Positions 17,228-25,531 of a stretch of 36,157 bases of DNA are shown here, one piece after another (position 1 is the first letter of the stretch; each line of letters begins with the position of its first letter). Made by a program: the position numbers and the translations under genes. This DNA comes from a virus. Where the stretch lies: IMG/VR virus record IMGVR_UViG_3300035704_000015, positions 1-36,157 of that record; one strand, 5' to 3'. The notes under the pieces are model-generated. The model saw only the letters and a list, made by a program, of their open reading frames with translations. It did not search any database and was not told where the DNA came from.

Positions 17228-17398
17228 TTAACATTCCCAGATAGACTTATCAGTTAAGCGTATGTGATTAGATTTTACTTTTACCGTGCCACGTCTTGTT
17301 TCAATGGTGCATAAATTGCGTTTTATTTCATGCCGAACTATCTTTCCGGATATCCACTGTCCTTTATATAGAGCAGAGCACGGTCTACCGATAATCAT
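17228..17398 (-). CDS. Small basic hypothetical protein
   Basis: The gene encodes 56 residues, starting MIIGRPCSALYKG and including SGKIVRHEIKRNLCTIETRRG. The ribosome binding site AAAAGGAGGTGATTT is the most complete Shine-Dalgarno in the window. The product is basic with beta-strand patterning (IVRHEIK, CTIETRRGTVKV), has three cysteines and no membrane span. No family is recognised. A small RNA- or DNA-binding or host-directed early protein is possible but not shown. Confidence 0.75.
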   Translation of the reverse strand: MIIGRPCSALYKGQWISGKIVRHEIKRNLCTIETRRGTVKVKSNHIRLTDKSIWEC

Positions 17399-17411
17399 AA
17401 ATCACCTCCTT

Positions 17412-17786
17412 TTAACTATCCTTTTCCTGTTTCAAACGAGAACCCACCAGCATTGCGTATTCTGCTAACTTTCTCCAATTGGTTATCGCTGTTTTAGTAT
17501 CCTCACAGCGAGTGGTACAAAGTAACATGTGGCATATAACACCTAATGCGTATATCTGTTCAGTTGTTTCTATAGAGATATGTTTATAATTTAAGATAAG
17601 ATCTTCTAACTCTTGTAACGCATCGTGGTAAGCTAGTTCTCCTTTCTGTAATTGTGAACACACTTCTTCTCTAACCATTCTTGCAAAAAATATTTCATCT
17701 TCTATTCTTTTAGCTTTTATTACCGATAACTCTTCGGCATCTTCTTTTATCTTTCTTTTGCTAAAGATGCGTTTCAAAAGATTCAT
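17412..17786 (-). CDS. Hypothetical protein, possible diverged DUF6378 relative
   Basis: The gene encodes 124 residues, helical, with a basic N-terminus (LLKRIFSKRKIKED). Its C-terminus (ALGVICHMLL ... TAITNWRKLAEYAMLVGSRL) follows the same layout as the neighbouring DUF6378 protein (ALEMICHKLG ... YIDNWTDIAGYATLVISLL). It lacks that protein's GRExSYG motif. It overlaps the upstream gene by four bases (ATGA-type). I infer an old duplication, but the function is unknown. Confidence 0.65.
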   Translation of the reverse strand: MNLLKRIFSKRKIKEDAEELSVIKAKRIEDEIFFARMVREEVCSQLQKGELAYHDALQELEDLILNYKHISIETTEQIYALGVICHMLLCTTRCEDTKTAITNWRKLAEYAMLVGSRLKQEKDS

Positions 17787-18169
17787 TGTTGTTCCTCTAA
17801 TAGACTTATGACTAATGTTGCATATCCAGCTATATCAGTCCAATTGTCTATATAGTTAGGGTCTCCATTAATAATGCGTCCTAGTTTGTGACAAATCATT
17901 TCTAATGCTTCTTTCTGGTACGCCGCAAGAGAATCTTTCTTAGCGTATCTAAAGAGTACGTTCTTTATTCCTTGAGAAATTTCTGCATGTCTATGGAATT
18001 TCCCGTATGAGGCTTCCCGCCCACGTAACATTGTTTTAATAGCCATTTTATCCTCTGTTCCGATGGGACTATTGGATTTTGTTTCATTTTTTGATTCATT
18101 ACTTACTATCTTAATTCCCGGAATACCGTAGAAATTAATATCATCATCTTCCGTTTTATTCACTGGCAT
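17783..18169 (-). CDS. DUF6378-family phage protein
   Basis: The gene encodes 128 residues. After a polar, probably disordered N-terminal 45 residues comes the family pattern: LRGREASYGKFHRHAEISQGIK, then QKEALEMICHKLGRIINGDP, then DNWTDIAGYATLV. The family is widespread in phages with unknown function, often among DNA-metabolism genes. Conserved H, D and E positions in helices resemble small all-alpha nucleotide pyrophosphohydrolases, but that link is only a guess. It overlaps the helicase gene by 14 bases. Confidence 0.8.
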   Translation of the reverse strand: MPVNKTEDDDINFYGIPGIKIVSNESKNETKSNSPIGTEDKMAIKTMLRGREASYGKFHRHAEISQGIKNVLFRYAKKDSLAAYQKEALEMICHKLGRIINGDPNYIDNWTDIAGYATLVISLLEEQQ

Positions 18170-19538
18170 TGTTTGCTCTCCTATATCGATTCATAGCGGT
18201 TAATAAAATTTCTTGCACTGATTTCTTTGTACTTAATCGATCCATCATATCTATATCAATAGTGTCTTTAGCTAGTAGATAATATAAAAATACAGGACGA
18301 TTAAGACCGGCTTGTTTTTGTCTAACCGGACCGATCCTTTCTATTACTTGTAAATGCTCTTCTAAATTCCAATTTAATGAGAAAAATACTAATATATTTG
18401 AACCATATTGCAGATTTAATCCATGACCCGCAGACTTCGGATGGATAAACAACAATGGGATTTGTCCATCATTCCATTCTTTGATATCCTTTTCTGCATT
18501 TACTAACGCTCTACCGTAGGGAAAGTATGCTAATAATCTATCCAAATCGCTTTTAAAATAATAAGTTACCAGTATGGGCATTCCATTAGCTTCTGAAATG
18601 ATGCTATCTAAAGCGATAAGTTTCTCATCATGTAGACTTTTCCAGGATTGATCTTCTAAGTAAATGGCGCCATTAGCGATCTGTGCGCATTTATTCATCT
18701 TAACGGCGACAGTAGATGCCTCTATTCCATTCTCTTCTAGTTCTATGTAGAAGTTCTTTTCCATTCTCTTATATTCTTTTAATGCAGAAAGTGGAAGAGG
18801 AAGTAATAATTTATTTACAATTGGAACATCTAAATCAAAATAATCTGAAGCATCAACGGTTAAACATACTGTTTTAATAAGTTCTTGGATTTCTTCCTGG
18901 GCACCTTTTATGGGCGTAACTGAGAATCTTGTTTTATCTTCTATAAACCATCTAGCTAGGAATTTAGAAAAGCTCTTCTCTAGTAGACAACCTTGATCAA
19001 TAAACCACATTTGGCCCCATAAATCCTTTAATCCATTTGGCGCAGGTGTTCCAGTTAATAGAATCATTCTTTTTATTTTGGTATGCGCAACTTTAGCTAA
19101 TGCTTTTGCTCTAGTAGATCCCTGGCGCAACCTAAAGCCTTTTAATCGCGTACTTTCATCAACGATTACGCATTTAAATGGCCAGTCACTTCCTAATTCA
19201 TCTACGAGCCATGGGAGGCTTTCAAAATTCGTAGTGACTATATTGGTATCGTTATTTAATAGCTTTTCTTTTTCTTTCTTCGTTCCACATAACTGGTTAC
19301 AAGTTAAATGCTCGGTATGCTTCCATTTCTTTATTTCATCGGGCCAGGTGGTGGTTGCTACACGCAATGGAGCGATAATTAATACCGGGAATATCTCTTC
19401 AATTAGCGACATAGCTGTTATAGCAGTTAATGTACTCACCGTTTTTCCGCTCCCCATGGAGGCGAATATTGCGGTACGAGAATTGGAATTAATCCAATCT
19501 ATAATCGCTGTTTGATATTCACGTGGTTCGAAATTCAT
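18156..19538 (-). CDS. SNF2-like superfamily 2 helicase/ATPase
   Basis: The gene encodes 460 residues. The motifs are in order: Q-like REYQTAIIDW (6-15), Walker A SMGSGKT (27-33), motif Ia PLRVATTTWPDE, motif II DES (127-129), motif III LTGTPAPN (161-168), and a late motif VI HLQVIERIGPVRQKQ near residue 415. This is the compact phage SNF2/DEAD ATPase that lacks extra domains. It would translocate on duplex DNA or remodel forks or recombination intermediates. The gene belongs to the leftward replication operon downstream of the VRR-NUC gene and starts behind GAAGGCAATATC-ATG. Confidence 0.92.
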   Translation of the reverse strand: MNFEPREYQTAIIDWINSNSRTAIFASMGSGKTVSTLTAITAMSLIEEIFPVLIIAPLRVATTTWPDEIKKWKHTEHLTCNQLCGTKKEKEKLLNNDTNIVTTNFESLPWLVDELGSDWPFKCVIVDESTRLKGFRLRQGSTRAKALAKVAHTKIKRMILLTGTPAPNGLKDLWGQMWFIDQGCLLEKSFSKFLARWFIEDKTRFSVTPIKGAQEEIQELIKTVCLTVDASDYFDLDVPIVNKLLLPLPLSALKEYKRMEKNFYIELEENGIEASTVAVKMNKCAQIANGAIYLEDQSWKSLHDEKLIALDSIISEANGMPILVTYYFKSDLDRLLAYFPYGRALVNAEKDIKEWNDGQIPLLFIHPKSAGHGLNLQYGSNILVFFSLNWNLEEHLQVIERIGPVRQKQAGLNRPVFLYYLLAKDTIDIDMMDRLSTKKSVQEILLTAMNRYRRANNASE

Positions 19539-19554
19539 GATATTGCCTTCTTAA

Positions 19555-19773
19555 CTATAATTTAATAAGATCCGCAAAATTATAAATATCTTTTACAATT
19601 CTTTCTCTACTATCAATACTTCCATCTTTCATGCCCCATTTATAGGCGGCTTCTAAAAGAATATGTTCTCTTGCTTTAGCGACATCTAATTTAATATATT
19701 TAGTTAGTGAACTGTTACCTTCATCTTTTAAATAAAAGATAGGATTGTTTAGTATTTCATTTGTATTTGGCAT
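19555..19773 (-). CDS. Hypothetical protein
   Basis: The gene encodes 72 residues, soluble and mostly helical, with EAAYKWGMKDGSIDSRERIVKDIYN near the C-terminus. No family is recognised. It sits 16 bases upstream of the helicase gene within the operon. No strong ribosome site is seen, so expression may depend on coupling. Confidence 0.55.
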   Translation of the reverse strand: MPNTNEILNNPIFYLKDEGNSSLTKYIKLDVAKAREHILLEAAYKWGMKDGSIDSRERIVKDIYNFADLIKL

Positions 19774-19782
19774 AGCACATTC

Positions 19783-19935
19783 TTAAAAAGTTTTTATAGC
19801 GAATAAAGAGATTAAAATTACCAAGGTACAGGCGCCCAGGATACAAACACCTTTATAGTTATTCATATTTTCTGCAGCTGGTATCGGTTTAGATATCGAT
19901 TCTTTTGTACGGATATCAATAATGTTGTTTTTCAT
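19783..19935 (-). CDS. Small tail-anchored membrane protein
   Basis: The gene encodes 50 residues starting MKNNIIDIRTKES. The C-terminal 22 residues form a membrane span (VCILGACTLVILISLFAI). The ATG at 19935 was chosen over one at 19968 because it lies right after the preceding gene's stop (TAAAATG) with AGGGG upstream. The longer form would overlap the upstream gene by 32 bases. No family is recognised. Confidence 0.55.
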   Translation of the reverse strand: MKNNIIDIRTKESISKPIPAAENMNNYKGVCILGACTLVILISLFAIKTF

Positions 19936-19936
19936 T

Positions 19937-20209
19937 TTAAGCGCCCCTATTAGTTTTATAACTGTCATGAGATATTAAATTGTTATGTTTAATATTTTTA
20001 CAAACTTCCCAATTATTATGATATTTTACAAAGCAAGCATTCTTCCATATCATCGTTTCATATCCCAAGCTCTTTAATTTATGTGCATATTTAACTGCCT
20101 TGTATTCACATAATTCATTAACAGAAATAAATATTAAATAGGCACCAAGAGATGAGATTACTAATACATACAACATTGTTAATAATATTTCAAAAAGACG
20201 GCTTTTCAT
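19937..20209 (-). CDS. Membrane protein of unknown function
   Basis: The gene encodes 90 residues with one N-terminal span (FEILLTMLYVLVISSLGAYLIFI) and a polar C-terminal part with two well-spaced cysteines (NACFVKY, WEVCKN). The cysteines could form a disulfide if exported. It is preceded by AAGAAAGAGTATC-ATG. No family is recognised. It lies between the VRR-NUC gene and another small membrane gene. Confidence 0.6.
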   Translation of the reverse strand: MKSRLFEILLTMLYVLVISSLGAYLIFISVNELCEYKAVKYAHKLKSLGYETMIWKNACFVKYHNNWEVCKNIKHNNLISHDSYKTNRGA

Positions 20210-20221
20210 GATACTCTTTCT

Positions 20222-20521
20222 TTAATACTTATAATTTGTTAAGGGTTGTTGTAAAACAAGATGTTGTAAAATAACATCAATGCCTTCTTTACTGTCCGTC
20301 CAAACTACTTCTGCGCCGTTATATATTCTTCGTACATGATCTCTATCTTGTGCAACCGTAGGCTTCTTCCCAGGCGCTTTTAATTCAACTAAGATCATTC
20401 TCTTATACGTTAGCAACCAATCTGGTCTAGCTCTCCCGCTAGTAGATTCGAATTTATCTGCTAAAACATCTAAAGCTTTACACTGTTTTATTAGATATTT
20501 TGTTAGATCTCTTTCGTGCAT
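20222..20521 (-). CDS. VRR-NUC domain nuclease
   Basis: The gene encodes 99 residues from the ATG at 20521. A TTG at 20539 would add six residues. The PD-(D/E)XK core of the VRR-NUC family is visible: RARPDW with D34, then the strand MILVELKAPGKKP with E46 and K48, and Q58 in VAQDRDH. The N-terminal helix MHERDLTKYLIKQCK is typical. It is probably a structure-specific or Holliday-junction nuclease paired with the SNF2-like helicase downstream, a common phage combination. A promoter and operator lie directly upstream. Confidence 0.88.
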   Translation of the reverse strand: MHERDLTKYLIKQCKALDVLADKFESTSGRARPDWLLTYKRMILVELKAPGKKPTVAQDRDHVRRIYNGAEVVWTDSKEGIDVILQHLVLQQPLTNYKY

Positions 20522-20545
20522 GTTCGCTACTTTCTTCAATGTTAT

Positions 20546-20565
20546 TTACAACTAAATAGTAGTAG
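20546..20565. promoter_or_regulatory. Operator copy C (20-bp imperfect palindrome)
   Basis: The sequence is TTACAACTAAATAGTAGTAG, matching the other three sites at 16 or more of the consensus positions (TTACTACCWWWTAGTAGTAA). It overlaps the -10 element of the leftward promoter at 20556-20584, so binding would block initiation for the VRR-NUC/helicase genes. Confidence 0.7.
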
Positions 20566-20584
20566 ATCAGTAAAAAATAGTCAA
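20556..20584 (-). promoter_or_regulatory. Leftward sigma70-type promoter for the VRR-NUC operon
   Basis: Read leftward, -35 TTGACT (20579-20584) and -10 TACTAT (20556-20561) are separated by 17 bases. The -35 overlaps the stop codon of the DNA polymerase gene. The first gene start is about 35 bases further on. Confidence 0.7.
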
Positions 20585-22650
20585 CCTTTTTGGTATCTAT
20601 TTGTTTCAAAACCCTTAGCGGCCAAAGGTAATCCAGCTGCCCATATTGGTACCTGAGACATTAGTTCACTAAGATGTTTTTGTGTAAATTCGGGGGAGTT
20701 AGGGACTTCAGCGATTATTTCATCATGCACAGTTAAGATTATCTCGTATCCCTTTTCTTCTGCATTGGTCATGCCAGCTGCCAATATATCCCTGGCAACA
20801 GCTTGAGTAATATTTTCTACCAGTTTTCCACCATAGGTAGTTAATCTTTCCCATTTTCTAGAGAATTGATTAACGCCCATATAAGATATTTTGTTATCTT
20901 CTATCTTTGGATGGGGATAGCATAGGTATCGACCAGAGGGTAGACTGATACGTAGCCAATCGCCATCTCTGCGTATCTTATGGTACCCACAAATCAAGGT
21001 ATGTCCTGGACGCTGTATCGCAGTAACGGTTGTTTTATTTATGGTGTCCCAATACTCTTGGATATGATTGTGTTCAATACGCCACAATCTTTTAAAGCTA
21101 TCGCAAACAAGGAATGCGCGATCGCTTAATCCATGCATAGGATTCTTCTTGCTTTTGTGCCAGATAAGGAAGTCATTAGAAGCGGTTAAAGTATCATTGG
21201 GAATGGTATGAAAAGCGCGCTTAGCTAATTCTTCTAAATCAATGCCGTATGCTTTTGCAAATGTTATCCAGGCGCCTACGCCCCCCTGGTAGCCAAAAGC
21301 TAATTCCATTACTTTTCCAATTTGTCTTTGGCTATCTTCAACTTGTTCTACTGGAATATCAAATGCTTTTGCATAAGTTAAGTTATATAAATCCGCGCCT
21401 TTACCTTTATCAAAATCGTTGAACGCCTTACATTTCCATTCTTCTCGCGATAACCACGCTAAAACACGGCCTTCTATATTAGATAAATCGGCTATCACCA
21501 ATTTATTATTTTCTTTTGCAGTAATTATTCCTCTTAATGCACTGGAACACACTTCGTCTATCGCGTAATTAGATATAAGTTCACATGCATCGTTCTTTAA
21601 TTCTGAGATAGCTTCTTCTAAGTATTTCCCTTTTATAGTTGGTCTTGGTAGATTCTGAGGTTGGAATAGTCTACCTGCCCATCTACCAGTTCTAGAAGCC
21701 CCACAAAATTGCAATAAGCCTCTTAATCTTCCATCTTTATTAATCCCATTAATAACTCTTTTGTATTTAGCTTTACTCGTTTTGGATGAGATTAATCGTA
21801 TTTCTAATAGTTCTAATAATTTCTCAGGATACTTATCGTGCCCTAACATACTTTTTACACGTGATGCGGTTAGATCTGGGAGGGTATCTCCATATTCATC
21901 TTCTATATATTTTATTAATACATCTCGTCTATTCGTAGTAGTTACTGCTCCATTTGTCATAATTGTCGTTTTTTCGTCACATTCTTTTTTAGACCTATCA
22001 CTGGCGCGGATAGCGGCATGACATAGATCAAGGTCAACATGGATGCCTCTATCATTTATCTTTTGGTCCAGTTGCCATAGATTGTGTTCTTTATCTTGCA
22101 TGTTCCATTTAGGGAGTAGTTTATATATCTCGCGCATAGCGACAATATCTCTCCCACCATATTCACAAAAGCGATCCCATTCCGCAGGATGTGTTTCCCT
22201 GGTAGCCCTAAAACATGATTCTTCTTGTTTCTTTGTTTTTCTTTGCTTTTGTAATTTACAAAATAGATTTATTAGTTTTTTACCTTCTTTATCTTTGGCT
22301 TTATCTTGAGATAAATTAAACAAGGTTCCTAATTGATCTAGGCCGCCAGGTAAGCTATGTGCTAAAGCGCAGACCATGGTATCGAATATCTGGGAAGTAG
22401 GTATCAGTATGCCAGTAGCGTACCGGATGACAGTTCTATCGAAATTACTATTGTGAATTACCTTCACATACCTATCATCTGTTAGCATAGGTATTAATTC
22501 TGTAGGTAAGCTATCCGATACATTTACTTCTCCGTCATCTAGCGCCCATTGCCACATAATTACTTCTGCATTTTCAGCATAATGATGGGTACCGTGCACT
22601 ATGGGAACTTCGCTATACGTTTCCGTATCTAGGTATAATAAAATTGGCAT
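20581..22650 (-). CDS. DNA polymerase, family A, with 3'-5' exonuclease domain
   Basis: The gene encodes 689 residues. Exonuclease motifs: DTE (8-10), NSNFDRT (67-73) and YGGRDIV (164-170). Polymerase motifs: A around D388 (ADLSNIEGR), B from R442 to G453 (RQIGKVMELAFGY), and C at H642-D643-E644 (TVHDEI). Motif A has SNIEGR in place of the bacterial SQIELR, as in many phage enzymes. No 5'-nuclease domain is present. It is the phage replicative polymerase. It starts behind AAAGGCATATC-ATG after a 183-base spacer and ends inside the next promoter. Confidence 0.96.
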   Translation of the reverse strand: MPILLYLDTETYSEVPIVHGTHHYAENAEVIMWQWALDDGEVNVSDSLPTELIPMLTDDRYVKVIHNSNFDRTVIRYATGILIPTSQIFDTMVCALAHSLPGGLDQLGTLFNLSQDKAKDKEGKKLINLFCKLQKQRKTKKQEESCFRATRETHPAEWDRFCEYGGRDIVAMREIYKLLPKWNMQDKEHNLWQLDQKINDRGIHVDLDLCHAAIRASDRSKKECDEKTTIMTNGAVTTTNRRDVLIKYIEDEYGDTLPDLTASRVKSMLGHDKYPEKLLELLEIRLISSKTSKAKYKRVINGINKDGRLRGLLQFCGASRTGRWAGRLFQPQNLPRPTIKGKYLEEAISELKNDACELISNYAIDEVCSSALRGIITAKENNKLVIADLSNIEGRVLAWLSREEWKCKAFNDFDKGKGADLYNLTYAKAFDIPVEQVEDSQRQIGKVMELAFGYQGGVGAWITFAKAYGIDLEELAKRAFHTIPNDTLTASNDFLIWHKSKKNPMHGLSDRAFLVCDSFKRLWRIEHNHIQEYWDTINKTTVTAIQRPGHTLICGYHKIRRDGDWLRISLPSGRYLCYPHPKIEDNKISYMGVNQFSRKWERLTTYGGKLVENITQAVARDILAAGMTNAEEKGYEIILTVHDEIIAEVPNSPEFTQKHLSELMSQVPIWAAGLPLAAKGFETNRYQKG

Positions 22651-22833
22651 GATATGCCTTTGAGAGGAATGAGAGTCTCTGTCTTTCCAGAGTGTCAGAG
22701 TGTCACTGATTAACGCGGTAGGAGACAGCCACTCTGCGGATGTTTTAATCTAACACAAAGTTAGACAATGAAATACCACCTTCCGCTGGGTAACCCACTT
22801 CATAAAATACCAGTTTTCAATAGGTGTGATAGG
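22651..22833. other. Structured spacer between polymerase and ssDNA-binding genes
   Basis: The 183 bases hold no convincing gene. They contain a tandem AGAGTGTC AGAGTGTC (22689-22704), arms CAGAGTG (22696-22702) and CACTCTG (22730-22736), a hairpin TCTAAC/GTTAGA (22749-22765) and the perfect palindrome TGGGTAACCCA (22787-22797). No T-run follows the hairpins, so terminators are not supported. A regulatory or leader RNA role is possible. Confidence 0.5.
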
Positions 22834-23370
22834 CTATAAATCATCTGCATCTGCGCCATCAGTGATCGGTTTGAAATCCTCTTCATCTACATAAGCTCCG
22901 ATCAGCATCCTATCTGCGTCAGCCCTAAACTGGACACCTAATAAACTGGCGCCAATGAATTTACCAAATTCTGGATTAGTAAATCCAAACACATTTATAA
23001 TTACATCTGCTCTACAACCGGGGTAGATAACTTCGTCTTCTTTAGTAAGTGGAGCGCCATCTCGTCCATGTACGGCGGGTCTAATTTTATTGTTCGCGTT
23101 AATATAAATTTTATCTTTATAATCTGGTTTATCTTCATGATCATCTCCTGAATGAATAACCAATTTATTTGCAGTTTTTAACGATTTCTTAATAGTCGGC
23201 CATTTATCTGCAAATGCTTCTCTTCCAGCTTGATCTATGGCGTCATTTAAGACTTGTTCGTTTCTTCCTCCTGGAGCAAAAAGTGCACGTACTCCATATT
23301 TTCCATACTTTTTATTAACTTCAAATAAATCTACAAATGCTAATCTAACGTCTGTTAAGCGTACTTTCAT
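22834..23370 (-). CDS. Single-stranded DNA-binding protein (DUF2815-like)
   Basis: The gene encodes 178 residues. The start MKVRLTDVRLAFVDLFEVNKKYGKYG, the middle YPGCRADVIINVFGF strand and the acidic, mostly disordered C-terminal tail (EEDF ... DGADADDL) fit the phage DUF2815/SSB-like group with an OB-fold core. The acidic tail is the usual contact for replication partners. It is next to the polymerase and starts behind CAGGAGAATATC-ATG. It would coat single strands at the fork and in recombination. Confidence 0.82.
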   Translation of the reverse strand: MKVRLTDVRLAFVDLFEVNKKYGKYGVRALFAPGGRNEQVLNDAIDQAGREAFADKWPTIKKSLKTANKLVIHSGDDHEDKPDYKDKIYINANNKIRPAVHGRDGAPLTKEDEVIYPGCRADVIINVFGFTNPEFGKFIGASLLGVQFRADADRMLIGAYVDEEDFKPITDGADADDL

Positions 23371-23443
23371 GATATTCTCCTGTGAGATATTTAACGATGT
23401 TTAAGGTTCATTGGTTTCTGGTTTAACAATTTCATGGTCTTTT

Positions 23444-23665
23444 TTAAAACTCTTCATCCTCCTTATGTAGTTGTTTAAATTTTGGTTTAACGCCCGTTAT
23501 TTTACCCCAGGCTAATCCATTAACAATCTTTCTAATATGTCTGTGCGATAATCCAACACACTCAGATATAGATTTCGTTGGTGCCCCTTCGTTAGATAAT
23601 TTTATAACCTCTAATGCTCTTCTCGCACCTTCTTCTTTTATTGCTTCTCTCGATATTTTATGCAT
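23444..23665 (-). CDS. Small helix-turn-helix DNA-binding protein
   Basis: The gene encodes 73 residues. Residues about 17-50 fit a helix-turn-helix (ALEVIKLSNEGAPTKSISEC, then VGLSHRHIRKIVNGLAWG), with the recognition helix HRHIRKIV. The ends are charged. It overlaps the upstream gene by eight bases, so the two are translationally linked. It may be a regulator or accessory to the neighbouring AP2-like protein. The family is not named with confidence. Confidence 0.65.
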   Translation of the reverse strand: MHKISREAIKEEGARRALEVIKLSNEGAPTKSISECVGLSHRHIRKIVNGLAWGKITGVKPKFKQLHKEDEEF

Positions 23666-24086
23666 CTTCTTCCCTAAAACCTGTTTGAATAAAAAAGTTA
23701 TATTTTGCGGATTCAGCCTCCTCTATTGAGAGAAATGGTCCAAAAGATATCTTTTCATCACATTCTTTTTTAGGGAAACGTACATGATAGTATCCACATA
23801 TGTAGTAAATATACTTACTTATTACATTCCTAACGGCAACCAGTTCTATGTTATTCTTGATCCAAATATCTCTCTCCTTTTTTGCTAAAGCTAACGTAGG
23901 AGTTGTTCCGATACTTCTTATAGTCTTGTCTTTTAATAGTATTCTTATTTCATATAAAGATTCAGTTTTTTTAACAATAAATCTGTCTTTTCGTTCTTTT
24001 CTTGTCGTATACCCCAGGTCTGCTATTTTTTTCTTTTTTGAAGGTGATTTGGTTAGCTCATTACACATCCAGTCAAAAGAGTTCAC
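23658..24086 (-). CDS. Basic protein with AP2-like repeats (putative DNA-binding)
   Basis: The gene encodes 142 residues. Two similar modules of three strands and a helix can be seen: YEIRILLKDKTIRSIGTTPT-LALAKKERDIW (about 45-75) and YHVRFPKKECDEKISFGPF-LSIEEAESAKYNF (about 99-133). The pattern, a strand with xVRF, a FGPF-type turn and then an EAExA helix, recalls AP2/ERF-like domains found in phage integrases and homing endonucleases. No nuclease motif is seen. The basic N-terminus (KSPSKKKK) supports nucleic-acid binding. The family call is tentative. Confidence 0.55.
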   Translation of the reverse strand: MNSFDWMCNELTKSPSKKKKIADLGYTTRKERKDRFIVKKTESLYEIRILLKDKTIRSIGTTPTLALAKKERDIWIKNNIELVAVRNVISKYIYYICGYYHVRFPKKECDEKISFGPFLSIEEAESAKYNFFIQTGFREEDA

Positions 24087-24097
24087 AATTATTCTCC

Positions 24098-24289
24098 TTA
24101 ATTGTAAAATAAATACATTGCTAATATTCCCATTAATACTACAAATACACCTGCCAAAAACTCCATATAATAAATATCTAATTGAAAATCAGCATCAGGA
24201 TCTGGAGCACTAACTACTAAAGAGTCCTGTATTAGATACGCACCTTCTCCAAAACTTATGATAGCCATGATCATGAATACGTAATGCAT
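24098..24289 (-). CDS. Small two-TM membrane protein
   Basis: The gene encodes 63 residues with an N-terminal span (YVFMIMAIISFGEGAYLI), a short acidic loop (DPDADF) and a C-terminal span (EFLAGVFVVLMGILAMYLFY). The start has AAGGAGATAATAT upstream. It sits three bases after the DUF2800 gene. Function unknown; such early membrane proteins often act on the host envelope. Confidence 0.65.
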   Translation of the reverse strand: MHYVFMIMAIISFGEGAYLIQDSLVVSAPDPDADFQLDIYYMEFLAGVFVVLMGILAMYLFYN

Positions 24290-24292
24290 ATA

Positions 24293-25531
24293 TTATCTCC
24301 TTGACAATCCCACTAACGCGTCTACAAATTCTTCTTCTATCGGATCAAATGTTAAAGCTTCGAAAATATTTGGTCTTTTGTCTGTTTTAGGTGCTATGAC
24401 TAATTTTCCTTGACTTCGTGTAGTTATTCCAGTAAAGTCTATTACTTCTAACCCTAATTCAACTACCTTCTTCTCCAGTTGAGTAGGATTAATTATTTTC
24501 TTCTCGTATATTGTATCTGCGCCATATAGCTCCTCTAAAATGTGAATCACTTTATCGTCTTCGACCCATTTAAGATTTCCTCTTCTCCCTCTGACCAGTT
24601 TCCAGCGATCATCTTTAAAATTGTTATCTAGTAATCTTTTTTCTACTTCTATTCTAACTGTTGAGCACCAATCTTCTATTAACTCTACCGCGGTAAGACA
24701 AGTCGCTAAATGATGATCGTCGCTTGTTTCCAGTTTCAATGTGGAATTTTTTACTTTTTCTAAGAATTCTTCTTTTTTATCCAAGTCGACGATATCATTA
24801 GTCACTGCAGTAAGTACGAAACCACGATTGTCCGGGCAATTTGCTTTATATTTGCAATACCTACATTGCTTATATCCCGGACTAGCATGGAGATTATCTA
24901 CACCCCCTTTCGCTGCTAAAATTCTAGTCGCTACTTCGCGAATCCTTCTAATTCTATCTTCTATTTCTGGTATAGATAATACCCATTCTTCTATATGATT
25001 GAGCCGAGGTTGACTTATTATAAATCTTACATTTTTAATGTCTCCTGTCAAATTGTATTTTTCTAACGCGGCTGCACCATATATTAATAATTGCTCATTT
25101 TCTGTAGCGGATATTAAACTCATGCCATATTTAAAATCAAGTACAACTAATTCTGTTACATTTACTATGACTATATCCGCTGTTCCAGTTGCTTCTACTT
25201 CTCCTGTAATGAAACTTATATCTAACTCTTCTTCAGAATATAAGTAACCATCTGGCTCCTTAAGGGATCTAATCAAATCTAAAGTCTGATTAACATAATT
25301 AGCCATTTCAGGTGTCCATATTTCCACTTTATCCCGCGGTACTGAAACATCTAATGCATCTTCATAACCATGAGTAAGACAATATTCTAATAGTTCATGT
25401 GCTGACGTTCCCTCCTCTGCAAAACTATTACTTGTTTCAGGCAGACCTTCTTCCCGCAGTGGTTTTATCTCACAAAGCATCCAGGAGGGTGAACCACTGG
25501 CAGATAAGAAGGCATGTTTTCTATTAGACAT
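24293..25531 (-). CDS. DUF2800 / RecB-like Fe-S nuclease
   Basis: The gene encodes 412 residues. PD-(D/E)XK elements are present: H45, D119 in TGTADIV and D132-x-K134 in LDFKYG. One cysteine near the N-terminus (C20 in WMLCE) and three after the nuclease core (C223, C226, C232 in QCRYCKYKANC) give the one-plus-three layout of Cas4/AddB-type iron-sulfur clusters. It is likely a 5'-3' exonuclease for phage recombination or DNA processing. It overlaps the upstream gene by eight bases. It has no ATPase part, and no separate annealase is recognised nearby. Confidence 0.88.
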   Translation of the reverse strand: MSNRKHAFLSASGSPSWMLCEIKPLREEGLPETSNSFAEEGTSAHELLEYCLTHGYEDALDVSVPRDKVEIWTPEMANYVNQTLDLIRSLKEPDGYLYSEEELDISFITGEVEATGTADIVIVNVTELVVLDFKYGMSLISATENEQLLIYGAAALEKYNLTGDIKNVRFIISQPRLNHIEEWVLSIPEIEDRIRRIREVATRILAAKGGVDNLHASPGYKQCRYCKYKANCPDNRGFVLTAVTNDIVDLDKKEEFLEKVKNSTLKLETSDDHHLATCLTAVELIEDWCSTVRIEVEKRLLDNNFKDDRWKLVRGRRGNLKWVEDDKVIHILEELYGADTIYEKKIINPTQLEKKVVELGLEVIDFTGITTRSQGKLVIAPKTDKRPNIFEALTFDPIEEEFVDALVGLSRR

